A model generated the notes under the pieces. That model saw nothing but the letters and a program-made list of their open reading frames with translations. It was not told where the DNA came from and did not search any database. Positions 8,126 through 18,841 of a stretch of 64,000 nt of DNA are shown here, in pieces. The DNA comes from Streptomyces asoensis (GTDB taxonomy: Bacteria; Actinomycetota; Actinomycetes; Streptomycetales; Streptomycetaceae), in NCBI RefSeq assembly GCF_016860545.1, contig NZ_BNEB01000002.1, positions 1,922,001 through 1,986,000 of the forward strand, written 5' to 3'. Position numbers and translations under genes: made by a program. Each line of letters starts with the position of its first letter. Position 1 is the stretch's first letter.

Positions 8126-9519
8126 CGGGCCGTACCGCCCTTCAGGGCGTCGAACGCGTCACCCTCGCAGGTCAGCGCGGCGGTACGCATCGCGTCGATC
8201 CGCTCGAGCTGTGCGGCCCGCGGGAGCGCCTCCAGTTCCCGCCACACCGGGCGGGTCGCGGCCTCGACCTCGCGGCGCAGAGTCTGCGACAGCGTGCCGG
8301 GAAGCGGCTGGAGGTCCCCGAGGACCCAGCCCACCGCGACCGTCCGGGCGTAGTCGTCGTTGCCGAAGCCGGACCAGCCGACCGGGGTGCACCCCGGCAC
8401 CAAGGCCACGCCTATGAGGGCCCGGGTGAGTTCCTGGCCTCGCGCCGTGGCGACGACGTCGTCGTCGAAGTCGAACAGGACGGTCTGCCGGGACCAGCGC
8501 GGGGTGGAGCCTTCGGGCAGCACGGCGCTGTTCTCGCGGACCGACACCGGCGCCCGGCTGCCGAGGGCGGTGCGCAGCCGGCGCAGCGCCTCCTCGCCGG
8601 GACCTGCGAGGCCGGCGAGACGCCCCTGCTGCGACCTCGTCACGCACACCGGGCCGTCGCACACGGGTTCGGCGGCGGCCCGGTCCACGACGTAGATCCG
8701 GTGCGCGTCGGAGGGCAGGACCAGCAGGGCCAGCGCCGCGCCCGCCAGCGCGGGCGCCAGGGCGGCCAGCCGGGTCCGCCAGGTCGTCGCGACCAGCAGC
8801 GCGAAGCCGGTCGCGGCGAGGGCCAGCAGCCAGATCGTCTGCCCGAGGTGCACCGAGGCCGGGAGCGTGAGGAGCTGATCGCGCACCTCCTGCACCGCCG
8901 GCGACAGCAGGGAGACGTGATTCGGCTCCGTACTGGTGACACCCATCGCCGTGGTCGTCTCGTCGCGGCCCAGCGACGTCTGCATCAGGGCCGTGAACAC
9001 GAAGGCGGCCATGGTCACCGCGGGCGGGGTGAGCACGGACGGCAGGGCCCTCCCGGCGCCCATGCCCAGCAGCGCCCCCACGGCGAGGGAGAACGCCCCC
9101 ACCAGCGAGATCGGCAGCCAGCGCGGATGCGTGTACTCGGTGTGGGCGAGCACCTGCACCGCGCCCACGAGGACGAGGACCAGGAAGGCGGAGGCCGTGG
9201 TGACCGCGGTCGTGCCCGCCAGCGCGGCCGCCCGGTGGCGGGCAGGACGTGGCGTGCTCGTCAGCAGCTCGGGCATCTTCGAACGGTGGTCACGCAGACC
9301 CTGGAGCGCCCCGAGACCCACGACGAGCGGCCAAAGGTAGAACAGCAGGGAGCGGGTCCACAGGGCCATGGTCGTCCACTGGGCCGTCCAGGCCGTCGTG
9401 CCCGTCCCCCACGAGCCGGGGAGCAGGAACAGGAACGCCAGCGCGGTCGTGAGGACCAGTGCGCCGCTCCAGGGGGCGACGGAGCGCTTCAGCTCCGTAC
9501 GCAGGATCGCGCCGTTCAC
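8122..9519 (-). CDS. ABC transporter membrane subunit with soluble C-terminal region
   Basis: The 465-residue protein has about six transmembrane helices in the first 280 residues and a largely soluble C-terminal half with paired cysteines (PVCDGPVCV). It resembles ABC-2-type permeases in layout. The GTG at 9519 overlaps the ATPase stop as GTGA, with AGGGGG about seven bases upstream; a GTG one codon earlier is also possible. With the adjacent ATPase it would form an exporter or a membrane-stress device. The substrate cannot be inferred. Confidence 0.82.
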   Translation of the reverse strand: MNGAILRTELKRSVAPWSGALVLTTALAFLFLLPGSWGTGTTAWTAQWTTMALWTRSLLFYLWPLVVGLGALQGLRDHRSKMPELLTSTPRPARHRAAALAGTTAVTTASAFLVLVLVGAVQVLAHTEYTHPRWLPISLVGAFSLAVGALLGMGAGRALPSVLTPPAVTMAAFVFTALMQTSLGRDETTTAMGVTSTEPNHVSLLSPAVQEVRDQLLTLPASVHLGQTIWLLALAATGFALLVATTWRTRLAALAPALAGAALALLVLPSDAHRIYVVDRAAAEPVCDGPVCVTRSQQGRLAGLAGPGEEALRRLRTALGSRAPVSVRENSAVLPEGSTPRWSRQTVLFDFDDDVVATARGQELTRALIGVALVPGCTPVGWSGFGNDDYARTVAVGWVLGDLQPLPGTLSQTLRREVEAATRPVWRELEALPRAAQLERIDAMRTAALTCEGDAFDALKGGTAR

Positions 9520-10325
9520 CACGTTCCCCCTGCCCGGTCGGGTCCGGCCAGCAGCGCGGAGTAGCCGCGCTCCAGCGGACTGTCGCCCATGTGCTCGGGG
9601 CCGCCCATCGAGGCGAGCTCGTCCGGCGGGCCCTGGAAGACCAGGCGGCCCTCGGCGAGGACCGCCACATCGGTGCAGGCGGCGGCGACGTCCTCCACCA
9701 GATGGGTCGAGACGACCACGCAGGTGTCCGCGCCCAGCTCCTGGAGCAGCTCGCGGAAGCGCAGCCGCTGGGCCGGGTCCAGGCCCACCGTCGGCTCGTC
9801 CAGCAACAGGATCGTCGGGTCGTTGACGATCGCCTGGGCGATACCGACCCGGCGCACCATGCCACCCGACAAGGCCTTCATCTTCTCGTCGGCGCGGTCC
9901 GCGAGGCCCACCCGTTCCACGGCGCGCTGCACCGCGCCGGCGATCTCCGGCTTCGGCACCTCCTTGAGCCACGCCATGTACTCGACGAACTCGCGCACGG
10001 TGAACCGCTTGTAGTAGCCGAACTCCTGCGGCAGGTAACCGATCCGGCGGCGCGTCGCACGCTGCTCGCCCATGCCGCCCGCCTGCACGCCGAGCAGTTC
10101 GAGGGTGCCCCCGGTGGGGCGCAGCACGGTGGCGAGCGTGCGGATCAGGGTGGTCTTGCCGGCCCCGTTGGGGCCGAGCAGGCCGTGCACGCCGGTGCCC
10201 AGTGACAGGTCGAGCCCGTCGACGGCCATCCGTTTCCTGCCGACCCTCACCTTCAGTGCGCTCGCCCGGATCTCCCAGGCGTAGGCCGTGGGTGCGATCT
10301 CGGCCGCGATCGACGCGGACCTCAT
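9516..10325 (-). CDS. ABC transporter ATP-binding protein
   Basis: The 269-residue nucleotide-binding subunit has Walker A (GPNGAGKTT), a Q-loop (LPQEFGYY), the signature LSGGM, Walker B (ILLLDEPT) and the H-loop (STH). It should power the membrane proteins encoded next. I chose the ATG at 10325 because GGAGAGG lies about eight bases upstream. A second in-frame ATG at 10349 overlaps the stop of the preceding gene as ATGA and would add eight residues. It is the third gene of the leftward sigma operon. Confidence 0.92.
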   Translation of the reverse strand: MRSASIAAEIAPTAYAWEIRASALKVRVGRKRMAVDGLDLSLGTGVHGLLGPNGAGKTTLIRTLATVLRPTGGTLELLGVQAGGMGEQRATRRRIGYLPQEFGYYKRFTVREFVEYMAWLKEVPKPEIAGAVQRAVERVGLADRADEKMKALSGGMVRRVGIAQAIVNDPTILLLDEPTVGLDPAQRLRFRELLQELGADTCVVVSTHLVEDVAAACTDVAVLAEGRLVFQGPPDELASMGGPEHMGDSPLERGYSALLAGPDRAGGTW

Positions 10326-10345
10326 GCGGTGTTCCTCTCCGGTTG

Positions 10346-11164
10346 TCATCGATGCGCTCCCGGCGCGGAGTACGCGTCCCTGCGGGCGATCACGACCGCG
10401 ACGCCGAGTGCGAGAAGCAGCGCCCACGCGGGCAGGCCGTCCGTCTCCAGGGCGGCTGCCGTGCGCCGGGCGGCCAGGGTCGGCGCCATGATCACGGCGG
10501 CCCATACGGCGGTCAGCGCCACGGCGGCCCGGGTCACCCCGACGGCGCCGCCGAGTGCCAGCGTCGCCGCGGTGAAGGCCAGGCAGGGCAGCAGCCACTG
10601 GGCCACCATCACTCCCGTCACCCACCCGGCCGCCAGCAGCGCGGGGACGACCACGGCGAGCACGGACACGGTGCGCCGCAGCACCAGGGACAGTCCGGCC
10701 CTGGGAGCCGAGGCCGTGAGCTCGTACGCGGGATCCAGACCGCGCGACCAGGAGGCCGCGACGCCGAGCACCGGCAGGACCGGCGCGCACAGCAGCACCA
10801 GCGACACCTCGCCGAAGCCGCCGCCGAACCGGTCGAACAGTAGGGCCAGCAGGCTCACGCCGACGGCCATGGCCAGCCACGGCACCATGGCCGGCGTCGC
10901 CCACCGCGACCACCGTGCCGTCCAGCGACGGCCGTGCGGCCTCGCGGTGGTGACGGTCAGGTGCGGCTCGAGACCGGACCACACGGTCTCGACCAGCGAC
11001 GCCACGGCGGGCACCTCGGCCCCGACGGCGTGCGACAGCCTGTCACGGCAGGGTCGGCACCCTTCGAGATGGGCCTCCACGGCCCACACCTCGTCGGCGC
11101 TGAGCTCCGTGCCGCCGCGCGCGTACCCGTCGACGATCCGCTGCGACGCGTGTTCCACACTCAT
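10346..11164 (-). CDS. Zinc-finger (ZAS) anti-sigma factor fused to a polytopic membrane domain
   Basis: The first 75 residues form an anti-sigma domain with H32-x3-C36-x2-C39, the zinc-binding ZAS signature. About six transmembrane segments follow (residues 95-260). Overlapping the ECF sigma gene by ATGA, it should sequester that sigma factor at the membrane and release it on a signal. Most ZAS anti-sigmas have one membrane helix, so the polytopic tail is unusual and may sense a ligand or the ABC transporter encoded downstream. Confidence 0.88.
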   Translation of the reverse strand: MSVEHASQRIVDGYARGGTELSADEVWAVEAHLEGCRPCRDRLSHAVGAEVPAVASLVETVWSGLEPHLTVTTARPHGRRWTARWSRWATPAMVPWLAMAVGVSLLALLFDRFGGGFGEVSLVLLCAPVLPVLGVAASWSRGLDPAYELTASAPRAGLSLVLRRTVSVLAVVVPALLAAGWVTGVMVAQWLLPCLAFTAATLALGGAVGVTRAAVALTAVWAAVIMAPTLAARRTAAALETDGLPAWALLLALGVAVVIARRDAYSAPGAHR

Positions 11165-11721
11165 GTCAGCGCCCTCCGCATGGCGATACGGGCCCGGCGG
11201 GCACGGGTCTTGACCGTGCCCTCGGGCAGTCCGAGCAGAACCGCGGTCTCCCGGACGGACATCCCGTCCAGGACCAGCGCCTGAAGTACCTGTCTCAGCT
11301 CGGGGGCGAGACACCGCAGCGCGTCCCCGACCTCGCCGCCGACGTCCGAGGCGAGCGCCTCCTCGTCGGCGGCGGGCGCCGCGCCGGGCACGGCGGCGGC
11401 CGGCGGCGGTTGCGCGTGATGGGCCCTGCGCCGGAACGCGTCGACGAGACGGCGCGCGGCGATCGTCCACAGCCAGCCGGTGGCCGAGCCGCCGACCGCG
11501 GTCCCGGCGAAGGCGCCGGCGGCGCGCCACACCGCCAGGTACGTCTCCTGCATGACCTCGGCGACGATCTGCTCGTCCCCGCACCGGCGGCGCAGCCGCA
11601 CCGCCAGCCACGGCGACGTGCGCCGGTACAGCTCCTCGAACGCGGCACGGTCGCCCCTGGCCACCATCCGGACGAGACCTTCCTCGTCCAGCTCGTGGCG
11701 TGCCTTCCTGACTGATCTCAC
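11161..11721 (-). CDS. ECF RNA polymerase sigma factor
   Basis: This short sigma-70 family protein (186 residues from the GTG at 11721) has region 2 (ALARGDRAAFEELY-like helix, then VAEVMQETYLAVWRAAG) and region 4 (LRQVLQALVLDGMSVRETAVLLGLPEGTVKTR-type helix-turn-helix) joined by a proline/alanine linker. It heads the operon with its anti-sigma and an ABC system, which are its probable targets or sensors. The start has no ribosome binding site and may be leaderless; a GTG 57 bases upstream is an alternative. Confidence 0.88.
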   Translation of the reverse strand: MRSVRKARHELDEEGLVRMVARGDRAAFEELYRRTSPWLAVRLRRRCGDEQIVAEVMQETYLAVWRAAGAFAGTAVGGSATGWLWTIAARRLVDAFRRRAHHAQPPPAAAVPGAAPAADEEALASDVGGEVGDALRCLAPELRQVLQALVLDGMSVRETAVLLGLPEGTVKTRARRARIAMRRALT

Positions 11722-11950
11722 ACCGACTAGACGCCGAGACCGGCCCGCAGGTTTTCCCTGTGAAGTGATCCACGCCACACCGCGAGAGGGGTAGAAAGAG
11801 GATCAGCAGATTCCGACAGCGCCGGTGACCCCTGTCATCGGGCCGGACCACGTGGCGGACGTATGAGACAGGGAGCCATGGCGATGGCGCCCGGGCGACG
11901 TCCCGTTGACGCCGGTCGCCTACGTCGGGGGCGGGTGGTCGGCGTTTGCG

Positions 11951-12979
11951 TCAGTGCAGGGTCTGGGTCAGTTCGCTTCTGGTCGAGGTGTGGACGACAT
12001 GGCCGTAGGCTCCGTTGACGATCGGCATGTAGGGCGGGACATGGCCGCACTCGACGTCGGCGATGATCGGCACGTCGAGACAGCCGAGGGCGTCGAGGAC
12101 CGCCTCGTGCTGGCTGAGGGTGCGGTTGCCGGGTGCGTTGGTCCGGCCCACGAGGACCGCGTTCGCCCGGTCGAAGAAGCCGGCGAGCCTCATGCCGTGC
12201 AGGTTCCGGCAGATGGTGAACGCGTCGTCGCCGCTCGCCTCCACATACACGAGGAGCCCGTCGGGTGACTCGGCGCGCGCGAAGGCCGATCCGTCGAGGT
12301 AAGTCGTCCCCGCGAGATTGCACAGGGTTTCGATGCAGCCGCCGATCAGTCGCCCCTCGGCCTCCACGTCACCGCCACCGTCGAGCCTGGTCCACGTGCC
12401 CGGGGAGTCGAGCGTGTACTCGCGTATCTCGGGGTGGGCGACGAAGTCGTCGAAGCCGGTGGTCCGGTGGCGGCCGGGCGGTGTCTGGGTGAACCGGTGC
12501 CCCGGGGGTGCTGTCACGATGTCGAGCCACGATCGCAGCCCTTCGGGCACGCGGTAGGGCGTGTCCATGAGGTTGTTGCCGTGGACGGTGGCCGTGCCGG
12601 TGAGCAGGGTCAGCGGCGTGATCAGGGTCGACATGTCGGAGAAGCCGACGAGCCAGGTGGGTTCCGCGTCCCGCAGCCGATCGAAGTCGAGCAGCGGCAG
12701 CAGGTCGATCGCGGTCTCCCCGCCCCACGGTGGCACGACGGCCTTGACGGTGGGGTCGGTCAGCATCGACATCAGTTCGCCGGCGCGTTCGGTCGCCGAA
12801 GCGCTGACGTGCCCGGAGCCGTCCATGCAGCGGCCGACGACGACCTCGTACCCGCGGTCCTGAATGTCACGGACCGCCACATGGAGGCGCTCACGCATCT
12901 CCTTCGCGACCCCGCTCGACGGAGAGGTGACACCGACACGGTCGCCGGGGCGCAGGGGGGACGGGTAACGAATGGTCAT
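11951..12979 (-). CDS. Peptidase S66 (LD-carboxypeptidase / MccF-like)
   Basis: The 342-residue protein matches the S66 serine peptidases. The nucleophile is Ser114 in GFSDMS, and the Glu247 (YVEASGDD) and His313 (ECGHVPP) partners are in order. Family members cut the L,D bond of tetrapeptide stems during wall recycling, or inactivate peptide-nucleotide antibiotics (MccF). There is no signal peptide, so it is cytoplasmic. The ATG at 12977-12979 starts at the conserved MTIRYPSPLRPGD; upstream codons are not family-like. It is a single gene. Confidence 0.9.
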   Translation of the reverse strand: MTIRYPSPLRPGDRVGVTSPSSGVAKEMRERLHVAVRDIQDRGYEVVVGRCMDGSGHVSASATERAGELMSMLTDPTVKAVVPPWGGETAIDLLPLLDFDRLRDAEPTWLVGFSDMSTLITPLTLLTGTATVHGNNLMDTPYRVPEGLRSWLDIVTAPPGHRFTQTPPGRHRTTGFDDFVAHPEIREYTLDSPGTWTRLDGGGDVEAEGRLIGGCIETLCNLAGTTYLDGSAFARAESPDGLLVYVEASGDDAFTICRNLHGMRLAGFFDRANAVLVGRTNAPGNRTLSQHEAVLDALGCLDVPIIADVECGHVPPYMPIVNGAYGHVVHTSTRSELTQTLH

Positions 12980-13078
12980 GCGTCCGACTTTGACACGGCG
13001 CCGTCCCGGGAGGACACCGATTTCCCTGCCCTCCCGACGGTCCCGACGCCGGGTCACCTGGTTCCGGCAGGCACCTGG

Positions 13079-14056
13079 TCAGTCGCCGATGCGCAGCAGC
13101 AGTTTGCCTGTCGAAGTGCGGCTGCCCATCAGGTGGTGGGCGGCCGCGGCCTCCGTCAGGGGGAACTCCGCGGTGACCGGAAGCCGCACGGTGCCGTCGG
13201 CGACGGTGCGGAAGGAACGCTCGGCGAGCGCCCGCAGGGCCTCGGGCGCCGTCCCGGCGAGGGCCAGGACGGAGAAGCCCGCGACGGAACGGCCCTGCGG
13301 GTAGAGCTCGGGCTGCCCGACCTGCCACGGCGCCTGCCCGCTCGCGTTGCCGAAGGAGACCAGGCGGCCGAAGACGGCCAGCGTGTCGAGGCCGAGGCGG
13401 AGGGTGTCGCCGCCGACCGGGTCGAGGACCAGGTCGACGCCCCGGCCGTCGGTGGCACGGCGGACGTCCTCCGCGAAGGTGCCGGTGGTGAACACCTCGT
13501 CGTAGCCGTGCTCCAGGGCGTGGCGGGCCTTGGCCGTGGAGGAGACCACGCCGTAGACCGCGCCGGCCCCCGCCGCCCTGGCCAGCTGCCCGGCCACCGT
13601 GCCGATGCCTCCCGCGGCGCCGTGCACCAGCACGCTCTCCCCGGCGCGCAGCCTGCCCACCTCGTGCAGGAGGGCGTGCGCGGTCGGCACCACGGTGGGG
13701 AGGGTGGCCGCGGTCCGCAGGTCAAGGCCCTGGGGGAGGGGGAAGACGGTGGCGGCCTGTGCGGCGACGACCTCCGCGTAGGCGCCGCTGTCGACGAGCG
13801 CGGCGACCTCCTGCCCCGGACGCAGCCCCGTGACGCCGGGGCCGACGGCCCGGATCCGTCCGGAGACCTCGAGGCCGGGGCGGAAGGGCAGCGACTGCAC
13901 GCGGTACCCCTCGGCGCGGGCCTTGAGGTCGGCGAAGTTCACGCCCGCGTACGCCGCGTCGATGGTCACCTGGCCAGGCCCCGGCTCGGGGGCGCCGGTC
14001 CGCACGACCGTCAGCACCTCGGGGGCGCCGTACTCCTGGAATTCGATTGCACGCAT
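13079..14056 (-). CDS. NADPH:quinone oxidoreductase-like zinc-independent MDR protein
   Basis: The 325-residue protein belongs to the quinone oxidoreductase branch of medium-chain dehydrogenases. It has a GroES-like N-terminal half (LKARAEGYRVQ, FRPGLEVSGR) and a Rossmann half with HGAAGGIGT for NADPH binding around residue 145. The structural and catalytic zinc cysteines of alcohol dehydrogenases are absent. It is divergent from an ArsR regulator, with a palindromic site between them, and so is probably the regulator's target. Confidence 0.9.
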   Translation of the reverse strand: MRAIEFQEYGAPEVLTVVRTGAPEPGPGQVTIDAAYAGVNFADLKARAEGYRVQSLPFRPGLEVSGRIRAVGPGVTGLRPGQEVAALVDSGAYAEVVAAQAATVFPLPQGLDLRTAATLPTVVPTAHALLHEVGRLRAGESVLVHGAAGGIGTVAGQLARAAGAGAVYGVVSSTAKARHALEHGYDEVFTTGTFAEDVRRATDGRGVDLVLDPVGGDTLRLGLDTLAVFGRLVSFGNASGQAPWQVGQPELYPQGRSVAGFSVLALAGTAPEALRALAERSFRTVADGTVRLPVTAEFPLTEAAAAHHLMGSRTSTGKLLLRIGD

Positions 14057-14090
14057 GACGGGAACGCACCCTTCGACGACTGCCCACAAC

Positions 14091-14114
14091 GGTGTTCAAC
14101 GAAAAGCGAACACC
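14091..14114. promoter_or_regulatory. Inverted-repeat operator for the ArsR regulator
   Basis: GGTGTTC and GAACACC form a perfect 7-bp inverted repeat with 10 bases between them. A third GAACAC half-site follows at 14135-14140. They lie between the divergent oxidoreductase and regulator genes. Assignment to the ArsR protein is inferred from position. Confidence 0.6.
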
Positions 14115-14216
14115 AGGACTGTAAGATATTCATCGAACACTCGGCAACCGGCCGGGATGCGCCGTGGCCCTGTCGCCGTGGGTGCCTCCCGGCGCCACGA
14201 AGGACGGGAGCGGGCC

Positions 14217-14564
14217 ATGACGAACCAGACCGCGGGCGGCAGCCACCGTGCGGCGCCGGTCCACACGGACCCCGACGAGGTGTCCGTCCTGACCGCGCTC
14301 TCCGCCGTCTCCGACCCCGTCCGCATGCAGCTCATCCGTGAGCTGGCGGGTTCCCCCGACTGGACGCGCAGCTGCGGCAGTTTCGACGTGCCCGTCGGCA
14401 AGGCCGCCAAGAGCCACCACTTCTCGGTGCTGCGCGCCGCCGGTCTGCTGGAGCAGCGCGACGAGGGGCCCAAACGGGTCAACAGGCTGCGGCGCGAGGA
14501 GTTCGACGCGCGCTTCCCCGGCCTGCTGGAGCTCGTCCTCCGCGACGACGGCGACGACGCCTGA
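14217..14564 (+). CDS. ArsR-family winged-helix regulator
   Basis: The 115-residue protein has a winged helix-turn-helix (about residues 22-95: VSDPVRMQLIRELA, then KSHHFSVLRAAGLLEQRDEGPKRVNRL). No metal-binding cysteine pair of the ELCVC type is present; the lone Cys of SCGSF could be redox-active. It is probably a repressor of the divergent quinone oxidoreductase, in the manner of redox- or quinone-sensing ArsR/HxlR-like proteins. The ATG at 14217 follows GGACGGGAG. Confidence 0.88.
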   Translation: MTNQTAGGSHRAAPVHTDPDEVSVLTALSAVSDPVRMQLIRELAGSPDWTRSCGSFDVPVGKAAKSHHFSVLRAAGLLEQRDEGPKRVNRLRREEFDARFPGLLELVLRDDGDDA

Positions 14565-14611
14565 CGGCAGGGCCGGGGTCCGACGCCCCCGCGCCCGCCG
14601 TATCGGACGCG

Positions 14612-15733
14612 TCAGGCGGACCGGCGCCGGTGGATCGGCCGGTCCGAGCCGGTCAACGGCAGGCCCGTGCCGCCCCGGCGGGCCGCGACGATCTCCGCCG
14701 TGATCGACAGCGCTGTCTCCTCCGGTGTGCGGCCCCCCAGGTCGAGGCCGATGGGCGACCTCAGCCGCGCCAGTTCGTGCTCCTCCAGGCCGACCTCGCG
14801 CAGCCGCCGGTCCCGGTCGGCGTGGGTGCGCTGCGATCCCATCGCGCCGACGAACGCCAGCGGGAGCCGCAGGGCGACCTCCAGCAGCGGGACGTCGAAC
14901 TTGGCATCGTGGGTGAGCACGCAGACCACGGTGCGCGCGTCGGTCCGGGTGCCCCGCAGATACCGGTGCGGCCAGTCCACGACGACCTCGTCGGCCTCGG
15001 GGAAGCGCTCCGCGGTCGTGAAGACGGGCCGGGCGTCACAGACGGTGACGCGGTAGCCGAGGAACTTGCCGGCCCGGACCAGGGCCGCCGCGAAGTCGAC
15101 GGCGCCGAAGACGATCATCCGGGGCGGCGGCACGCTCGTCTCCACGAGCAGGGTGAGGCCGCCGGGGCAGTGCGACCCGTCCGGCGACAGCTCGACCGTG
15201 CCGGTACGGCCCGTGTCGAGCGCGGCCAGGGCCTGTGCCGCGGCGGCGCCGTCCAGGTCCTCGTGCCCGCCGAGACCGCCCTCGCGGGAGCCGTCGGCGT
15301 GCACGAGGAGCGCGGCGCCGAGCAGCGCCGCGGGACCCCGGACGACCCGGACCAGGGCGACGGGTTCGTCCCGCGCCGAGGCGTCCAGGGCGTGACGCAG
15401 CAGCGCACCGGCGGAGCCGTCCGCCGTGACCGGGGTGACCATGACGTCGAGGACTCCGCCGCACGTCAGTCCCACGGCGAAGGCGTCGTCGTCGCTGTAG
15501 CCGAACCGTTCCAGCACGCTGTCGCCGGTCTCCAGCGCCCGGGCGCACAGCTCGTAGACCGACGCCTCCACACAGCCGCCGGACACCGACCCGATGACGG
15601 TGCCCTCCCCGTCGACGGCCAGCGCCGCGCCCGGACCGCGGGGCGCGCTGCCGCCGACGGACACGACGGTCGCCACGGCGGCCTCGCGGCCCTCGGCCAG
15701 CCAGGCGCACAGCTGCGGCGCGAGGTCAAGCAT
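14612..15733 (-). CDS. XdhC-family molybdenum hydroxylase maturation factor
   Basis: The 373-residue protein has an N-terminal XdhC/CoxI domain (GGSAPRGPGAALAV, SVSGGCVEASV) and a C-terminal Rossmann-like XdhC_C domain (IVFGAVDFAAALVRAGKFLGY, AFVGAMGSQRTHADR). XdhC proteins deliver sulfurated molybdenum cofactor to xanthine-dehydrogenase-type enzymes. The gene overlaps the end of the molybdenum subunit gene and should mature that enzyme. The ATG at 15733 is used; an overlapping GTG two codons earlier is possible. Confidence 0.9.
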   Translation of the reverse strand: MLDLAPQLCAWLAEGREAAVATVVSVGGSAPRGPGAALAVDGEGTVIGSVSGGCVEASVYELCARALETGDSVLERFGYSDDDAFAVGLTCGGVLDVMVTPVTADGSAGALLRHALDASARDEPVALVRVVRGPAALLGAALLVHADGSREGGLGGHEDLDGAAAAQALAALDTGRTGTVELSPDGSHCPGGLTLLVETSVPPPRMIVFGAVDFAAALVRAGKFLGYRVTVCDARPVFTTAERFPEADEVVVDWPHRYLRGTRTDARTVVCVLTHDAKFDVPLLEVALRLPLAFVGAMGSQRTHADRDRRLREVGLEEHELARLRSPIGLDLGGRTPEETALSITAEIVAARRGGTGLPLTGSDRPIHRRRSA

Positions 15734-17848
15734 CGCCACCGCCCGTCAGGACGCGGTCGGGGCGGATGGGCAGGCTGCGGTGACGTACCCCGGTCGCGTG
15801 CCACACGGCGTTGGCGACGGCGGCCGCCGCGCCGACGATCCCGATCTCGCCGATGCCCTTGATGCCGACCGGGTCCTCGGGGTCCTCGTCCGCCACCCAG
15901 TGCGCCTCGACGTGCGGGACGTCGGCGTGCGTCGCCACGTGGTACCCCGCGAGGTCCGCGCCGACGGGTCCGCCCGAGACCGCGTCGCGCGCGGCCTCCT
16001 CGTGCAGGGCCATGGAGATGCCCCAGATCATGCCGCCGGTGAACTGCCCCCTCGCGGTCAGGGGGTTGACGATGCGCCCGGCCGCGAACACGCCGAGCAT
16101 GCGCCGCACCCGGACCTCGCCCGTGGCCGTGTCGACGGCGACCTCGGCGAACTGCGCCCCGAAGGAGTGCCGTTCCTTCTGGGCGAGGGCCGCGATGGCC
16201 GCGGTGGTGTCGGACCGTACGGTGACGCCCCCGGCCGGGATCGCCATGCCCGGCACGAGTCGCTCGCGCAGATCGCCCGCGGCGGCCATGACGGCCCATG
16301 ACCAGGACCGGGTGCCCATGGACCCGCCCGCGATCATCGCGGGCCCGAACGCGCTGTCCCCGAGCCGTACCCGCACGCGCTCCGGGGGGACCTCCAGGGC
16401 GTCCGCCGCGACCAGGGTGAGGGCGGTCCGCGCGCCGGTGCCGATGTCCGCCGCCGCGATCCGCACGGTGAAACTGCCGTCGGGCTCCGCGGTGATCGAG
16501 GCGGTGGACGGGGCGGCGCCCGCGCCGAAGGACGCCGCCGCGGTGCCGGTCCCCAGCAGCCAGCGGCCTTCGCGCCGCACCCCGGGCCGTGGATCGCGCC
16601 CGGCCCAGCCGAAGCGGCGGGCCCCTTCCTCGAAGCAGGCGCGCAGATTGCGGCCGGCGAACGGGAGGCCGGACACCGGCCCCCGGTCGGGTTCGTTGCG
16701 CATCCGCAGGTCGATCGGGTCGACGCCGCACGCGTGGGCGAGTTCGTCGAGCGCCGCCTCCAGCGCGAAAGACCCCGGCGCCTCGCCGGGAGCGCGCATC
16801 CAGGTCGGGCTCGGCACGTCGAGCGGCACGACCCGGTTCTCGGTGCGGTGCGCGTCGGCGTCGTACATCACCCGCGCCACGCCGGCGCTCGGCTCGACGA
16901 ACTCGTACACGGTGGACGTGCGGCTGAGGGAGCGGTGCTCCAGTGCGCGCAGGCGTCCGTCGGCGTCCGCCCCGAGCCTGACCCGCTGGACGGTGGGACT
17001 GCGGTGGCCGGCCAGCGTGAACATCTGACGACGGGTCAGGACGACCCGGACGGGACGGCCGAGCATCCTGGACGCCATCACGGCGGCCACCTGGTGGGCG
17101 CGCACGCCCTTGCTGCCGAAGCCGCCGCCGACGTGCTCCGAACGCACGCGTACCGAGCCGGGATCGAGCGAGAACAGGTTCGCGAGTTCCCCGACGACCC
17201 AGGTGGCCCCCTGGTTGGAGTCCACCACCTCGAGCCGGTCCGACTCCCAGTGCGCGGTGGCCGCGTGGGGCTCCATGGGGTGGTGGTGCTCTTCGGGAGT
17301 GGTGTACGTGGCGTCCACGACGACGGCGGACGCGGCGAGTCCGGCCTCCAGGTCGCCCTTCTCCGTCACGGCCGGCATATGGCCGTCGACCGGGTGTGCG
17401 TCGGGCCGGTCGGCGGTGAAATCGACGTCGTGCGGGCCCTGTTCGTAGTGGACGACGAGCGCTTCGGCGGCCTCCCGGGCCTGCTCCGAGGTCTCGGCCA
17501 CCACCAGCGCCACCGGCCAGCCCAGATGCGGCACATGGTCGTTCTGGAAGACCGCGCACGTCGGGTCCGGGACCGTGCCCAGCAGGCCGACGTAGTCGGT
17601 CTTCAGCGGCGGGGCGTTGCGATGGTCCAGCACGGCGAGGACCCCGGGCATGGCCAGCACCGCGGCCTCCTCCAGGTCCCGGACCCTGCCACGCGCCACG
17701 GTGGACAACACCAGCCACCCGTGGGCGAGTTGCGCGAAGGGAACCTCGCCCGCGTACCGCGCCGCACCGGTGACCTTCGCCAGTCCCTCCACGCGGACGT
17801 GACCGGTGCCCACGGCGCGTACCCGGGTGAGGCGCGCATCGGTCGTCG

Positions 17849-17852
<4 letters not shown>
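15726..17852 (-). CDS. Molybdenum cofactor-binding subunit of aldehyde/xanthine oxidoreductase (PaoC/YagR-like)
   Basis: The 708-residue protein is the large catalytic subunit of a molybdenum hydroxylase. It has an N-terminal Ald_Xan_dh hammerhead domain (VTGAARYAGEVPF) and the molybdopterin-binding domain. The conserved active-site Glu is in KGIGEIGI near the C-terminus. Its length and neighbours match the E. coli periplasmic aldehyde oxidoreductase PaoC. The ATG overlaps the FAD subunit stop as ATGA. The substrate is probably an aldehyde or aromatic heterocycle and cannot be fixed from sequence. Confidence 0.93.
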
Positions 17853-18837
<985 letters not shown>

Positions 18838-18841
<4 letters not shown>

